Assembly: GCA_026390815.1 (NCBI GenBank)
Contig: JAPLFH010000003.1
Span: forward strand, 1-64,000
Reading direction: 5' to 3'
Origin: Ignavibacteriales bacterium
GTDB lineage: Bacteria > Bacteroidota > Ignavibacteria > Ignavibacteriales > SURF-24
Length of the DNA: 64,000 bases
Position numbers and translations under genes: made by a program. The notes beneath the pieces are model-generated. The model made no database searches, was not told the DNA's origin, and saw nothing but the letters and a program-made list of their open reading frames with translations. Position 1 is the stretch's first letter. Each line of letters starts with the position of its first letter. Of this stretch, positions 29,778 to 38,642 are shown one piece after another.

Positions 29778-30140
29778 TCACTTCTGTGCAAGTTGTACTA
29801 TCAGGTCAGTTACTTCTTTGAAATCTTTATTTTTATCAAAGATGTAATCTGCACCTTCTTCTTTGCACTTCTCTTTATATTGAGAATATGGATAGTTTGT
29901 AAAGATGCATACTTTAGCTTTACTTCCTATCTCTTTCATCTTTTTTAGAACACCAATACCGTTCAACTCAGGCATTCTAATATCGAGTAAGACAAAATCA
30001 GGATTTTTCTCTTTGATGATCTCAATGGCTTCAATTCCATTACCTGCTTCACCTACAATTTCTATGTTTTTTGTATCTTTCAGAGATTCTTTTATTCTAT
30101 CGCGCAGCAGTACTGAATCATCAGCAATCACTATCTTCAT
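29778..30140 (-). CDS. CheY-like stand-alone receiver
   Basis: A 120-residue receiver domain alone. Acidic residues sit at 7-8 (ADDS) and the phosphoacceptor aspartate is D53 in LLDIRMPELNG. The switch position lies in CIFTNYP and a lysine in FDKNKDF. An ATG with AAAGG upstream starts the gene. It is the first gene of the four-gene kinase/receiver run. Its sequence resembles the receiver half of NarL-type regulators, but no DNA-binding domain follows. Confidence 0.9.
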   Translation of the reverse strand: MKIVIADDSVLLRDRIKESLKDTKNIEIVGEAGNGIEAIEIIKEKNPDFVLLDIRMPELNGIGVLKKMKEIGSKAKVCIFTNYPYSQYKEKCKEEGADYIFDKNKDFKEVTDLIVQLAQK

Positions 30141-30300
30141 TTTATTACCTTTGTTCTTTTTATTGTTTTTGATTGTAAGTTAAATAAGGGAATGTGTAAT
30201 TGGTATCAGCGCTATACTGATTCTTGTGTAGGGATTACCTGACAGGTTCGTAGAGCGATATTTATGTCGTTACCGGTTTTATTAGTTGATGCTTTATTGG
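30141..30300. other. Leader of the kinase/receiver operon
   Basis: AT-rich non-coding DNA between the receiver gene and the REP array. It contains a degenerate hairpin GCGATATTTATGTCGT near 30262, probably an old repeat unit. No gene is seen. Confidence 0.4.
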
Positions 30301-30566
30301 GTTGTCGAGATAAATCTCGACTTACAGTTTGTAACACGACATTTATGTTGTGAAGGTACTAACATTTAGAACACTTTATGTTTATCGAGATGAATCTCGA
30401 CTTACAGTTTGTAACACGACATTTATGTCGTGAAGGTACTAACATTTAGAACACTTTATGTTTATCGAGATGAATCTGGACTTACAGTTTGTAACACGAC
30501 ATTTATGTCGTGAAGGTACTAACATTTAGAACACTTTATGTTTATCGAGATGAATCTCGACTTACA
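30301..30566. repeat. REP-like array, 80-base period
   Basis: Three complete units and a partial one start at 30301, 30381, 30461 and 30541, an exact 80-base period. Each carries two hairpins: TCGAGATGAATCTCGA (or TAAATC variant) and ACGACATTTATGTCGT. They are followed by ACTAACATTTAGAACACTTT. The array directly abuts the transposase gene's 3' end and is the presumed substrate of that enzyme. Confidence 0.9.
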
Positions 30567-30580
30567 AAACTATCTTGTAT

Positions 30581-31327
30581 TTAAATCAAATATTTTGGGT
30601 TATAATAACTCCAAATCCATTTCCCCCATTCATCAACCAAACCAGCTTTTACGGGATTCTGCAAAACGTAGTTTACTATTCTTCTCAATTCATCAATACT
30701 TCTAACAACATGGTCGTAACTCTCATGCTGCCAAAATGCACCTTGGCGATTTAGAATTTTATTACATTCCCTCGAAGTCGATCCTTTGAGTTTCCTTAAT
30801 ATTTCAGTTACAATATAATTTTGTTTTTGTAGAACGACATTCATGTCGTTGTTTATTAGGTCTTCTTTTGTGTTTTTATTTTGTCGAGATAAATCTCGAC
30901 TTACAGTTTGTAAATCGACATTTATGCCGATAGGTATTGGTGTGAAAGCTAAATGTACATGGTTTGACATAATTGTATATGCAATTAATTCGTATTCTTT
31001 TTCATCTCTGTAATGAATCGCTTCTTTTACTAGTTCTGCAACTTTTTCTTCTTTTAGCCACATTGGTCCACTCTTGTTTTTATCCAATATGCTGTCAAAT
31101 ATTCCAAAATATTTTCGCTGATATTCATAATATTTTTCTGTTTTTTGTTTTTGTTCAATAATACCGGATATTATTTTTAATTCCTTCTCTCTATCTTCTT
31201 TAAGCTTTTTAATTACTGCTATCGGTAATGATCCAACTAATCTAAATGTAACGAAAAAAGTATATCCTGCAGGCTGATAATGTGGTAAATTCCGTTTATA
31301 GTATGTTTTATTTTCTTGTTGTTTCAT
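30581..31327 (-). CDS. REP-associated tyrosine transposase (RAYT, IS200-like Y1 family)
   Basis: A 248-residue HUH-superfamily single-strand DNA transposase. It has the N-terminal RNLPHYQPAGYTFFVTFR strand, the HVH metal-binding motif in MSNHVHLAF (about 121-128), and the GAFWQHESYDH segment containing the catalytic tyrosine, followed by a PVKAGLV C-terminal motif. The ATG at 31327 is the likely start; the frame extends two codons to a TTG. Between HVH and the tyrosine helix, about 33 residues (VDLQTVSRDL ... NNDMNV) are encoded by REP hairpins and are absent from the family pattern. The gene is flanked on both sides by its repeats. Whether the enzyme is active is unclear. Confidence 0.9.
   Translation of the reverse strand: MKQQENKTYYKRNLPHYQPAGYTFFVTFRLVGSLPIAVIKKLKEDREKELKIISGIIEQKQKTEKYYEYQRKYFGIFDSILDKNKSGPMWLKEEKVAELVKEAIHYRDEKEYELIAYTIMSNHVHLAFTPIPIGINVDLQTVSRDLSRQNKNTKEDLINNDMNVVLQKQNYIVTEILRKLKGSTSRECNKILNRQGAFWQHESYDHVVRSIDELRRIVNYVLQNPVKAGLVDEWGKWIWSYYNPKYLI
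30834..30930. repeat. REP unit embedded in the transposase gene
   Basis: Hairpins ACGACATTCATGTCGT (30834-30849), TCGAGATAAATCTCGA (30884-30899) and the degenerate TCGACATTTATGCCGA (30915-30930) occur inside the coding sequence, separated by the same CTTACAGTTTGTAA linker used in the flanking arrays. The reading frame is kept. Confidence 0.88.
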
Positions 31328-31379
31328 ATTCAATACACTTTTGCAATTTGCATTACAATTTTTGTATGTTGTGAAAATA

Positions 31380-31560
31380 CTAACATTGGTAACACTTTAT
31401 GTTTATCGAGATAAATCTCGATTTACAGTTTGTAACTCGACATTTATGTCGTGAAGATACTAACATTTAGAACACTTTATGTTTATCGAGATAAATCTCG
31501 ATTTACAGCTTGTAGCTCGAATTGCCAATTCGAGTATTTGTACCACGACATTTAGAAGCT
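31380..31560. repeat. REP-like repeats, right side block 1
   Basis: Two 80-base-spaced units (hairpins starting at 31406 and 31486) carry TCGAGATAAATCTCGA and a TCGACATTTATGTCGT variant. A third hairpin type, CTCGAATTGCCAATTCGAG, lies at about 31527. The block is repeated with few changes at 31690-31870. Confidence 0.85.
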
Positions 31561-31689
31561 GTGTGATAATTGTAGAGTGAAATTTATTTCGCTCATAAAA
31601 ACCTTGAGAATATTAGTTCTTCGCAATAATCGAGATGAATCTCGCTTTACAATTAGTATTTTCACACTGACTCTTTATGTTGTCAAAAG
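31561..31689. repeat. Degenerate repeat spacer between REP blocks
   Basis: No gene. GAGTGAAATTTATTTCGCTC (about 31576-31595) and CGAGATGAATCTCG (about 31630-31643) are further hairpins related to the REP units. Short open frames here are made of repeats. Confidence 0.6.
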
Positions 31690-31905
31690 AATAACATTGG
31701 TAACACTTTATGTTTATCGAGATAAATCTCGATTTACATTTTGTAACTCGACATTTATGACGTGAAGATACTAACATTTAGAACACTTTATGTTTATCGA
31801 GATAAATCTCGATTTACAGCTTGTAGCTCGAATTGCCAATTCGAGAATTTGTACTATGACATTTATGTCGTGATGTATGCTTTTGTCGAGATAAATCTCG
31901 ACTTA
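31690..31905. repeat. REP-like repeats, right side block 2
   Basis: A near-duplicate of 31380-31560, with hairpins at about 31716 and 31796 and the CTCGAATTGCCAATTCGAG hairpin. It is followed by another TATGACATTTATGTCGTG and TCGAGATAAATCTCGA pair ending next to the regulator gene's stop codon. Confidence 0.85.
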
Positions 31906-31916
31906 CATTTGCCTAT

Positions 31917-32546
31917 TTATTCTATCAAATTATTCCTGATGGCATATTGGGTAAGCTCAGCATTTTTATTCAAACCCATTTTTTCAAGAATACGCATCCT
32001 ATATGTACTAACAGTTTTATCGCTGATAAAAAGCTCGCATGCAATTTCTTTAAGCGATCTTCCATTAGCAATCATATACATTATTTGGAATTCACGTTCA
32101 GAAAGTTTCTCGTGAGGCAATTTATTAAGCTCATCTTCTTTTTCGAAGATAATTTTTTCTGCCAAAGCTGCGGAAATATATTTGCCGCCTGCAGCAATTT
32201 TTTTTACTGCCAACGTAAGTTCTTCATATATACTGTTTTTACATAAATATCCTGAAGCACCTAATCTTAATGCACGTATTGCATATTGTTCCTGTGGATG
32301 CATGCTAAGAATTAATATGTGCGCCTTTTCTTTTCTATCCTTCATCATCTTAAGAATATCCAGTCCACTCAAACCGGGCATTGATATATCGAGTATTATT
32401 AAATCATATCTGTTCTTCTCTATTTTAGTTAATGTTTCGTGTCCATCTCCTGCTTCTTCAACTGAATATTTTTCATCCATACTCATAACAATTTGTTTCA
32501 GTCCTTCTCTAACTATGGTGTGGTCGTCTGCAATTAATACTTTCAT
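31917..32546 (-). CDS. NarL/FixJ-family response regulator
   Basis: A 209-residue transcription factor. The receiver domain (1-120) has DD at 7-8, phosphoacceptor D53 in ILDISMPGLSG, S in ILILSMH and K in YLCKNS. A LuxR-type helix-turn-helix lies at about 145-205 (LSEREFQIMYMIANGRSLKE ... SDKTVSTYRMRI). It starts 9 bases after the giant kinase gene, whose HisKA_3 domain is the type that phosphorylates NarL regulators, so the two form a cognate pair. Target promoters cannot be seen. Confidence 0.95.
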   Translation of the reverse strand: MKVLIADDHTIVREGLKQIVMSMDEKYSVEEAGDGHETLTKIEKNRYDLIILDISMPGLSGLDILKMMKDRKEKAHILILSMHPQEQYAIRALRLGASGYLCKNSIYEELTLAVKKIAAGGKYISAALAEKIIFEKEDELNKLPHEKLSEREFQIMYMIANGRSLKEIACELFISDKTVSTYRMRILEKMGLNKNAELTQYAIRNNLIE

Positions 32547-32555
32547 ATCAGTTCC

Positions 32556-35500
32556 TTATTGAATATTAGGGATACGAATGGTAAGACTTGTGCCTTTATT
32601 TTTAGAAGAAATTATTTTTAAGCTTCCATTAAATTGTTTAAGCCTCTCTTTCATTCCAATAAGACCAAATGAATCTTTAGAATTTATTTTCTCTTTGCTG
32701 ATGCCAACTCCATCATCGCTAATATTTAAATAAATATTGCCTGATGATGGATATAGTTTTATTACTACACCCTTTGCTTTTGCATGTCTGATAATATTGG
32801 TCATCCCTCCTTGAAATATCCTGAACAAAGTTAGAATTATTTTTGGGTCAAGATCAGGAATTTCTTTCAATTCTAAATGGCATGGTAAGCCGGTGCGTTC
32901 TTCAAATTCCTGACAGTACCATTCTAAGGTGGGTATCAAACCCAAATCATCTAACATACCGGGACGCAAGGATGATGAAATTTTTTGTACTTTTGTTATA
33001 GTCTCGTTCACAATATCTACCATACCGTTTATTTTCTTATCGATGAGCATTTTGTCCGTAGTATTTTCTTTTGTCCAATTCAAATCCATTTTAAGAGCAG
33101 TTAGAGATTGACCCAGCTCATCATGTATTTCGCGGGATATTTCGGCGCGTTCATTTTCTCTAATATCGTTTAAATTTTTATAAAGTTGCTCTAATTGTTC
33201 ATGTGATTTTTTTATTTCCATTTCCGCACGCTTTCTTTCGGTGGTGACTTCGGTGTACGTTATCATTCCCCCGATAGAACCATCGGAATTGTACCATGGA
33301 CGGCATTCCCAACGATTATAAGTAATTGAACCATCGGACCGTTCGAAATAATCGTCATCATTTCGTTCAATCGCACCGGATAGACATCGCTGATGCACTT
33401 CTTTCCATCTTTGCGGCATCTCCGGAAACACTTCGTAATGATGTTTTCCAATTATGTCCTCTTCCTTAACATTATAATCCTGAAGGTAACGATCACTTAC
33501 TGCGATGTAATAAAGTTCGCGGTCGTACACAGCCATGGCATTGGGATCGTGTTTGATAATATATCGCATATTTTCTTCACTGTGGCGCAGCATTTCTTCT
33601 GCCTTTTTGCGTTCTGTGATATCACGAATATTACACTGGATCACTTTCTTATGATCAACGAAATAAACATTGCTTACAAACTCAACATAAAGTTTCTTTC
33701 CATCTGAAGCTTTAAGAGCTAAATTTTCATAACGAACATAATGCTTCTGCTGTAATTCAAAAAATTTATCTTCATTATCAATTACATCTTTAAAGAATCC
33801 TATTTCCCAGATTGATTTTTCGATAAATTGTTCTTTTGAATAGCCCAACTTCTCAATCATAAATGGATTTATATCTACGATCTTTCCCGTTTCTGCATCG
33901 AGGATAACAATTCCATCTCTTGCCGCTTCAAAGAGGCGGCGGTACCTGGTTTCCGAAACATTCAATATTTCTTCAGCACGTTTGCGTTCGGTAATGTCGA
34001 TCGCAACTCCAATTAGTCCTAAAGGTTTACCATCATTATCATTAATAGTTGTTGTAGAAAGATAAATAGGAAATTCACTTCCATCCTTTCTTTTATTCCA
34101 CAATTCACCATTCCATCCTCCACGTATTGTAGCAGGAAGAATTTCCCGTACGATTTCCGGTGGATTGTTTGATGACCGTACAATATGTATATCCTTTCCG
34201 ATTAATTCTTCTTCAGAATAACCATAAGTCTCCAAAAAGGATTGGTTAACAAAAATAAGTTTATCTTCCAGGTCAGTAATACTCACACATTCATTAATAC
34301 TTTTGAGAGCATAAGCAAGCATTGTAATTTTTTCTTCAGCCCGCTTGCGCTCGGATATTTCATCATATACGGCAACGATCTCGCCGGAGGGAAGTCGATA
34401 TACAAAGTTGCTGTACCAACCATGCAATTTTTCATCCATGTAAAACTTGGCTGGGTAATGCTCGGAAATACCGGTCTCAAAAACCCGCTTGAACACTTCC
34501 AATATTCCAAATTCAGTGATGCCCTTCCGGACTTGATAGATGCTCTTTCCGATGATATCCTCTTTCCGGTTACCATCTATCCGCTCGCCAGCCCGATTGC
34601 AATCCTTGAAGATAAAATCGTTGCCGTTGCCTGTTACTTCATAAATGGCAACTCCGCTGCTTATATTGTCGAAAAGTTCACGATAACGTTTCTCACTTTC
34701 GCGCAGCGATTCCTCTGCCTGCTTGCGTCCGGTAATATCACGAATGAAACCAACATTAATTTTTTGATTATTATAAGAAAATAAACTGTTTCTAATTTCT
34801 ACAGGGAATATTGAACCATTCTTATTCTTATGATAACGAATAGGTATTTGTGCCTCTCCTGTTTGGACAGCTTTTAACGTAACATTTGGTTGAGTTGAAA
34901 GATCCATAACATTCATTTTACATATCTCATCATGTGTATAACCATATAGGATGGTAGTTGCTGAATTGACATCTAAAATATTTCCTGTCAATTGATTAAC
35001 TAAAAGGACGGCATCGGCTGCTGTTTCAAATAATGCACGATATTTTTCTTCACTCTCGTGCAATGCTTCTTCTGATTTCTTGCGCTCGGTTACATTTCTG
35101 AAATATCCAATTAATCCGTTAACCTTGCCGGTTGAATCAAATTTAGGAATATAAGTTCCTTCGAAAAACTCCGGTTCATTTTTCAAGTTCAGGATTGATG
35201 TTTCCAAATGAATAGATTCGCCTTTTTCCAAAACTTTTCTTTTTAAGACTATGAGATTTTCTGCTTCTTCTTTTTGGAGTAAGTCTAAATCTGTTTTCCC
35301 AATCATATCCGCTTCTGTTAAACCAAGCTGAGGATTAATAACTAACGTATACCGAAGATTGTTATCTTGCATAATGATATGATCGGGGGTATTAGAAGCG
35401 ATACATCGAAATTTTTCTTCGCTCTTCTGCAACGCTTCTGCCGCGCGTTTGCGGTCAGTTACGTCGCGTAGAATAACTTGTGAAGCTATTTTGCCCTGGT

Positions 35501-37586
35501 AAGTAGTAAGTACACCAGCTACTTCAACATAAATAACAGTGCCATCCATTTTTATAAATCGTTCTTCGATTAATGAAGCAGGTTTTCCACTTTTAAACAT
35601 TTCAGCAATTCGGCTTCTTGCCACTTCACGGTCATCGGGATGAACAAATTCCATGGCTGCTTTACCAATCAAGTCTTTTGGGCTAGATGTGCAAAGTAAC
35701 TTTACCGCTGCGGGATTTACAAAAACAATTTTACCTTCACAATGGATAGCAATAGTATCTGGTGATACATTAACGACCTCCCGATAGTGTTCCTCACTTT
35801 CCCGCAGCGCCTCCTCCATCTGCTTGCGCTCGGTAATATCCTGGATAACGCCGAAGATAATATTGTTCTCTTTATCAAATTCGGCAATGGAATGGATATC
35901 AATTATTTCGCCCGCGTCGTTTTTAAGTTTGAATTCAAGATTATACGGCTCGCCGTTTTCAATTAATTTGCGTAAAGCATTTTCGAGAATTAGGCGATAT
36001 TCCGGCAGTGGCATTTCTTTAATTGCAGAATAGTCAAATTGGACTCCATGAAGTCCATAGATTTTGGAGGCGCCTTCTGAAGCAATTATAATTTTGGAAT
36101 CGAGATGCAATTCCCAGTTACCGGTTTTAGAAACAGACTCAGCTCTTTTTAAGTTTGCTTCGCTATAGCGGATAAGTTTTTCTGCTTTGCGTTCTTCTGT
36201 TTTATCACGGAAAACTAAAACGACACCATCAATTTTACCTTGCTCATTGCGGATAGGCGCACCGCTATCGGCAATGGGTATTTCTTTTCCGTCTTTGGAA
36301 ATCAAGAGTGTATGATTTGCAAGCCCTACAATCATTCCTTCTCTTATAACTCTTCCTGCGGGATTTTCAACTTTATTCCGCGTTTCTTCATTTACAATTT
36401 GAAAAATATCTTCAAGTAGTTTGCCTTTAGCATCGGCTTCACTCCAGCCGGTTAACTCTTCTGCGGTTCGATTCATATGTTTAACAACACCATTGTTATC
36501 GGAAGTCATTACGCCATCGCCAATGCTGAATAATGTTGTTTTAAATTCTTCATGCGCTTCACGCAATTCTTTTTCTTTAACAAAAAGTTCTCTGTAAATA
36601 TTTCTTTGACGTGAATAATAAATCCAAGCCAAACCGGTACCTGATAAAAGAATTAAAACTAATGTAAATACGCTTATTAAGATTGATCTAAAAGTAAGTT
36701 CAGAGTAGATTTCACTTTTATCAATTTTGGCAACCATAAACCAAGGTGTGCCGGGGATTGCTTGAATATCCGATAGCACCCGTACGCCCCGGTAGTCTTT
36801 CCCTTCCCAAATTCCTTTATAACCTAAAACAGCTTGCACTGCGGGGATTTCTTTTTTGGTTAAAGGAATCCGGAGTTTTAGTGCAGTATTTTTCTGGTGC
36901 CGTAATTCATTAAGATAGAAAACGCTGTCCCCTTCTCTGCGAAGTAGTAATGTTTCGGCTGTTTTGCTTGGAATGGGCCATTTTTGTATTAAAGGGTATA
37001 AATAATCATTCGGGTCAATACGGAACAGCATTGCTCCAATTGAAATATTTTTATTATCAATAATCGGTGCAATAATATCAAAGTGAATTTTTTTGTGTAT
37101 AGTGCAATAATAAAAATCTGTAAATGTTATTTGCTGTTTTTTAATTGCTTCCCGAATTTTGGATGATGTAACCTTATTAAAGATTTTCTCTTTAGGATTG
37201 AGAGAAAGCAGAAATTCTCCTTGTGGTGATGCAAGAAAAATATCTTCATAACCAAAATGTAATTGAAATCGAGCGAATTGTTTTAATATATTTTTTTTAA
37301 TCGAAAGATCTTTTCTATTGCCAAACCATTGTTCAATTTCTCTAATAAAGGGCGGTGCTTGCGTTGCACTGGCTGCATCGCCAAATCTTTCTTTTCGCCA
37401 TTGTGTAATCTGACTAATTTTTAATTCAGCAATTGCTTTAATTTCTTGGTGCTTTGCTTTGCTGATGGAATTTTCTTCAGATGAATAATAGAGAATACCG
37501 CCGAATATAAGCAGTGTGCTTATGGCGCTTACTAAAACAACAAAGTGCCATTTTTTAATTACCCTCTGTTTAGATTTTTTTTTCAT
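32556..37586 (-). CDS. Giant membrane sensor kinase, Cache + nine PAS + HisKA_3
   Basis: A 1676-residue NarX/DegS-type kinase. TM1 is at about 14-33, a double-Cache-like extracytoplasmic region spans 35-300 and TM2 is at about 303-325. Nine PAS domains follow, each ending in a DITERK-like linker. The HisKA_3 dimerisation domain has H1488 in EISREIHDELGQ, and the HATPase ends with GLIGMKER and GTSLTIRIP. The family dimerises and phosphorylates NarL-type regulators; its cognate partner follows directly. Nine serial PAS domains are many even for this group, suggesting integration of several signals or a long signalling stalk. The ATG has AGGAT upstream. The N-terminus resembles a truncated kinase start at 37702-37851, implying a local duplication. 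Confidence 0.95.
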   Translation of the reverse strand: MKKKSKQRVIKKWHFVVLVSAISTLLIFGGILYYSSEENSISKAKHQEIKAIAELKISQITQWRKERFGDAASATQAPPFIREIEQWFGNRKDLSIKKNILKQFARFQLHFGYEDIFLASPQGEFLLSLNPKEKIFNKVTSSKIREAIKKQQITFTDFYYCTIHKKIHFDIIAPIIDNKNISIGAMLFRIDPNDYLYPLIQKWPIPSKTAETLLLRREGDSVFYLNELRHQKNTALKLRIPLTKKEIPAVQAVLGYKGIWEGKDYRGVRVLSDIQAIPGTPWFMVAKIDKSEIYSELTFRSILISVFTLVLILLSGTGLAWIYYSRQRNIYRELFVKEKELREAHEEFKTTLFSIGDGVMTSDNNGVVKHMNRTAEELTGWSEADAKGKLLEDIFQIVNEETRNKVENPAGRVIREGMIVGLANHTLLISKDGKEIPIADSGAPIRNEQGKIDGVVLVFRDKTEERKAEKLIRYSEANLKRAESVSKTGNWELHLDSKIIIASEGASKIYGLHGVQFDYSAIKEMPLPEYRLILENALRKLIENGEPYNLEFKLKNDAGEIIDIHSIAEFDKENNIIFGVIQDITERKQMEEALRESEEHYREVVNVSPDTIAIHCEGKIVFVNPAAVKLLCTSSPKDLIGKAAMEFVHPDDREVARSRIAEMFKSGKPASLIEERFIKMDGTVIYVEVAGVLTTYQGKIASQVILRDVTDRKRAAEALQKSEEKFRCIASNTPDHIIMQDNNLRYTLVINPQLGLTEADMIGKTDLDLLQKEEAENLIVLKRKVLEKGESIHLETSILNLKNEPEFFEGTYIPKFDSTGKVNGLIGYFRNVTERKKSEEALHESEEKYRALFETAADAVLLVNQLTGNILDVNSATTILYGYTHDEICKMNVMDLSTQPNVTLKAVQTGEAQIPIRYHKNKNGSIFPVEIRNSLFSYNNQKINVGFIRDITGRKQAEESLRESEKRYRELFDNISSGVAIYEVTGNGNDFIFKDCNRAGERIDGNRKEDIIGKSIYQVRKGITEFGILEVFKRVFETGISEHYPAKFYMDEKLHGWYSNFVYRLPSGEIVAVYDEISERKRAEEKITMLAYALKSINECVSITDLEDKLIFVNQSFLETYGYSEEELIGKDIHIVRSSNNPPEIVREILPATIRGGWNGELWNKRKDGSEFPIYLSTTTINDNDGKPLGLIGVAIDITERKRAEEILNVSETRYRRLFEAARDGIVILDAETGKIVDINPFMIEKLGYSKEQFIEKSIWEIGFFKDVIDNEDKFFELQQKHYVRYENLALKASDGKKLYVEFVSNVYFVDHKKVIQCNIRDITERKKAEEMLRHSEENMRYIIKHDPNAMAVYDRELYYIAVSDRYLQDYNVKEEDIIGKHHYEVFPEMPQRWKEVHQRCLSGAIERNDDDYFERSDGSITYNRWECRPWYNSDGSIGGMITYTEVTTERKRAEMEIKKSHEQLEQLYKNLNDIRENERAEISREIHDELGQSLTALKMDLNWTKENTTDKMLIDKKINGMVDIVNETITKVQKISSSLRPGMLDDLGLIPTLEWYCQEFEERTGLPCHLELKEIPDLDPKIILTLFRIFQGGMTNIIRHAKAKGVVIKLYPSSGNIYLNISDDGVGISKEKINSKDSFGLIGMKERLKQFNGSLKIISSKNKGTSLTIRIPNIQ

Positions 37587-37673
37587 AAACTATCCTAAAA
37601 AAAAATAAGAATAAAAAGTGATTCGTTTTTCGTTTTGTTCATTTGTTTTCATAATATCAACCTATCTAACAAT

Positions 37674-37717
37674 GCAGGCTGTTGCATAACTTGTTAATCA
37701 CTCATCCAGAGCGAAGT
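37674..37717. repeat. Dispersed repeat shared with 17948-17994
   Basis: GCAGGCTGTTGCATAACTTG and the bases after it (through CACTCATCC..GAAGTCG) match 17948-17994. Here the repeat runs into the end of a truncated kinase reading frame, suggesting it marks the breakpoint. Confidence 0.7.
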
Positions 37718-37851
37718 CGGTAGTTCTGTTTAAAATTTTTGTAAAAGAGTTTACCGGTAGTAACAATTCCGGCAGAGAGGAAGATGAATAAAAGGAGAAA
37801 GATAAATTTGGTTCGTCGTTCTTTTAGGATAGAATTTTTCATTGCTGACAT
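37702..37851 (-). pseudogene. Amino-terminal remnant of a sensor kinase
   Basis: A 49-codon frame begins ATG and encodes a basic start (MSAMKNSILKERR), one transmembrane helix (FIFLLLFIFLSAGIVTTG) and the beginning of a periplasmic helix (KLFYKNFKQNYR). Membrane kinases with the AIAELK-type sensor, such as the neighbour at 32556-37586, begin this way. It then runs into a dispersed repeat and stops. A shared kinase leader (37852-38022) lies directly upstream. The best reading is a gene truncated by a repeat-associated deletion. A functional 49-residue membrane peptide is less likely. Confidence 0.6.
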
Positions 37852-38022
37852 TCTACCAAACTCATTAAAAAATATTTTGGCTAAATAATTTCTTCAATAG
37901 TTTCACCATCGAAATCAAGTGTCTGGATATCAACGATAAGCGTTGTTTAAGATCTATTACAATTCCTATGAAACCCTCTTTGAGATCTCAAATGCAAGAT
38001 ACATTTATGAAAACACTTAATC
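37852..38022. repeat. Repeat copy B, shared with 22234-22404
   Basis: The first approximately 65 bases match copy A and the remainder is recognisably related (GAAACCCTC, CTTAA and intervening segments). It lies immediately upstream of the kinase remnant. The conserved part is short of open reading frames, so a promoter or leader role is inferred. Confidence 0.65.
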
Positions 38023-38102
38023 AATAGGTTATAATAACTGACTCTTATATACTGACATTTCCATTGAGTTAATACAGCGAATAAATTAGTCAATCTCATT
38101 CC

Positions 38103-38131
38103 TTGACATTAGTTGCACCTTATACTATTTT
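38103..38131 (+). promoter_or_regulatory. Putative promoter of the nuo operon
   Basis: TTGACA and TATTTT are separated by 17 bases, about 24 bases before the nuoA ATG, giving a very short leader. No operator was recognised. Confidence 0.45.
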
Positions 38132-38154
38132 TGGTGAAAATTTTTCATAAAATT

Positions 38155-38634
38155 ATGATAACAGAATTCGGTAAAGTTCTAATATTTATTTTATTAGCGG
38201 CAATATTTGTCCCGGTTGCTCTATTTGTTGCAAAATTACTCCGCCCCGCACGTCCCACCAGAGAAAAACTTCTTACCTATGAGTGTGGTGAAGATGCATT
38301 AGGATCACCTTGGGTAAAGTTTAACATCCGCTTTTACGTTGTAGCCTTAATATTTTTAATATTTGATGTTGAAGTTGTTCTATTATTTCCGTGGGCAGTT
38401 GCTTACAAAGATTATGGTTTAGCTGGATTTTTAGTTGGATTGATATTCCTTGTGGTACTTGGTTTAGGTATGGCTTACGAATGGCGCAAAGGAGATCTTG
38501 AATGGTCGCGCCCTGTAATTAAACCTCCCGTTATTCAAAATAAAAGTGTTAATAAATACGAAACCAAATCTTTAAACAAAATCCCGAATGCTAAAGCAGT
38601 TGAAGGGAACGAAATTCCAAACACAGTTCACTGA
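38155..38634 (+). CDS. nuoA: NADH-quinone oxidoreductase subunit A
   Basis: The membrane subunit NuoA helps couple the peripheral and membrane arms of complex I. About 159 residues contain three transmembrane helices and the family motif [20 protein letters not shown], whose C-G-E core forms the conserved loop at the quinone site. The ATG at 38155 gives the normal N-terminus (MITEFGKVL); an earlier TTG at 38113 would add 14 residues and overlap the promoter. The C-terminal tail after the third helix is about 40 residues longer than usual, hydrophilic and Asn/Lys-rich. First gene of the operon. Confidence 0.94.
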   Translation: MITEFGKVLIFILLAAIFVPVALFVAKLLRPARPTREKLLTYECGEDALGSPWVKFNIRFYVVALIFLIFDVEVVLLFPWAVAYKDYGLAGFLVGLIFLVVLGLGMAYEWRKGDLEWSRPVIKPPVIQNKSVNKYETKSLNKIPNAKAVEGNEIPNTVH

Positions 38635-38642
38635 AAGAAAAA

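Noticed and set aside
30301-31905. CRISPR array
   Set aside because: The regular 80-base period could suggest one, but the whole unit repeats, including the would-be spacers, and each unit contains hairpins. No cas gene is present.
31577-32115. Plus-strand frames of 62 and 117 codons over the REP region
   Set aside because: They translate repeat hairpins and run into the opposite strand of a clear response regulator gene.
34242-34784. 180-codon plus-strand frame inside the giant kinase gene
   Set aside because: It is the complement of PAS-domain coding sequence with no start signal; a shadow frame.
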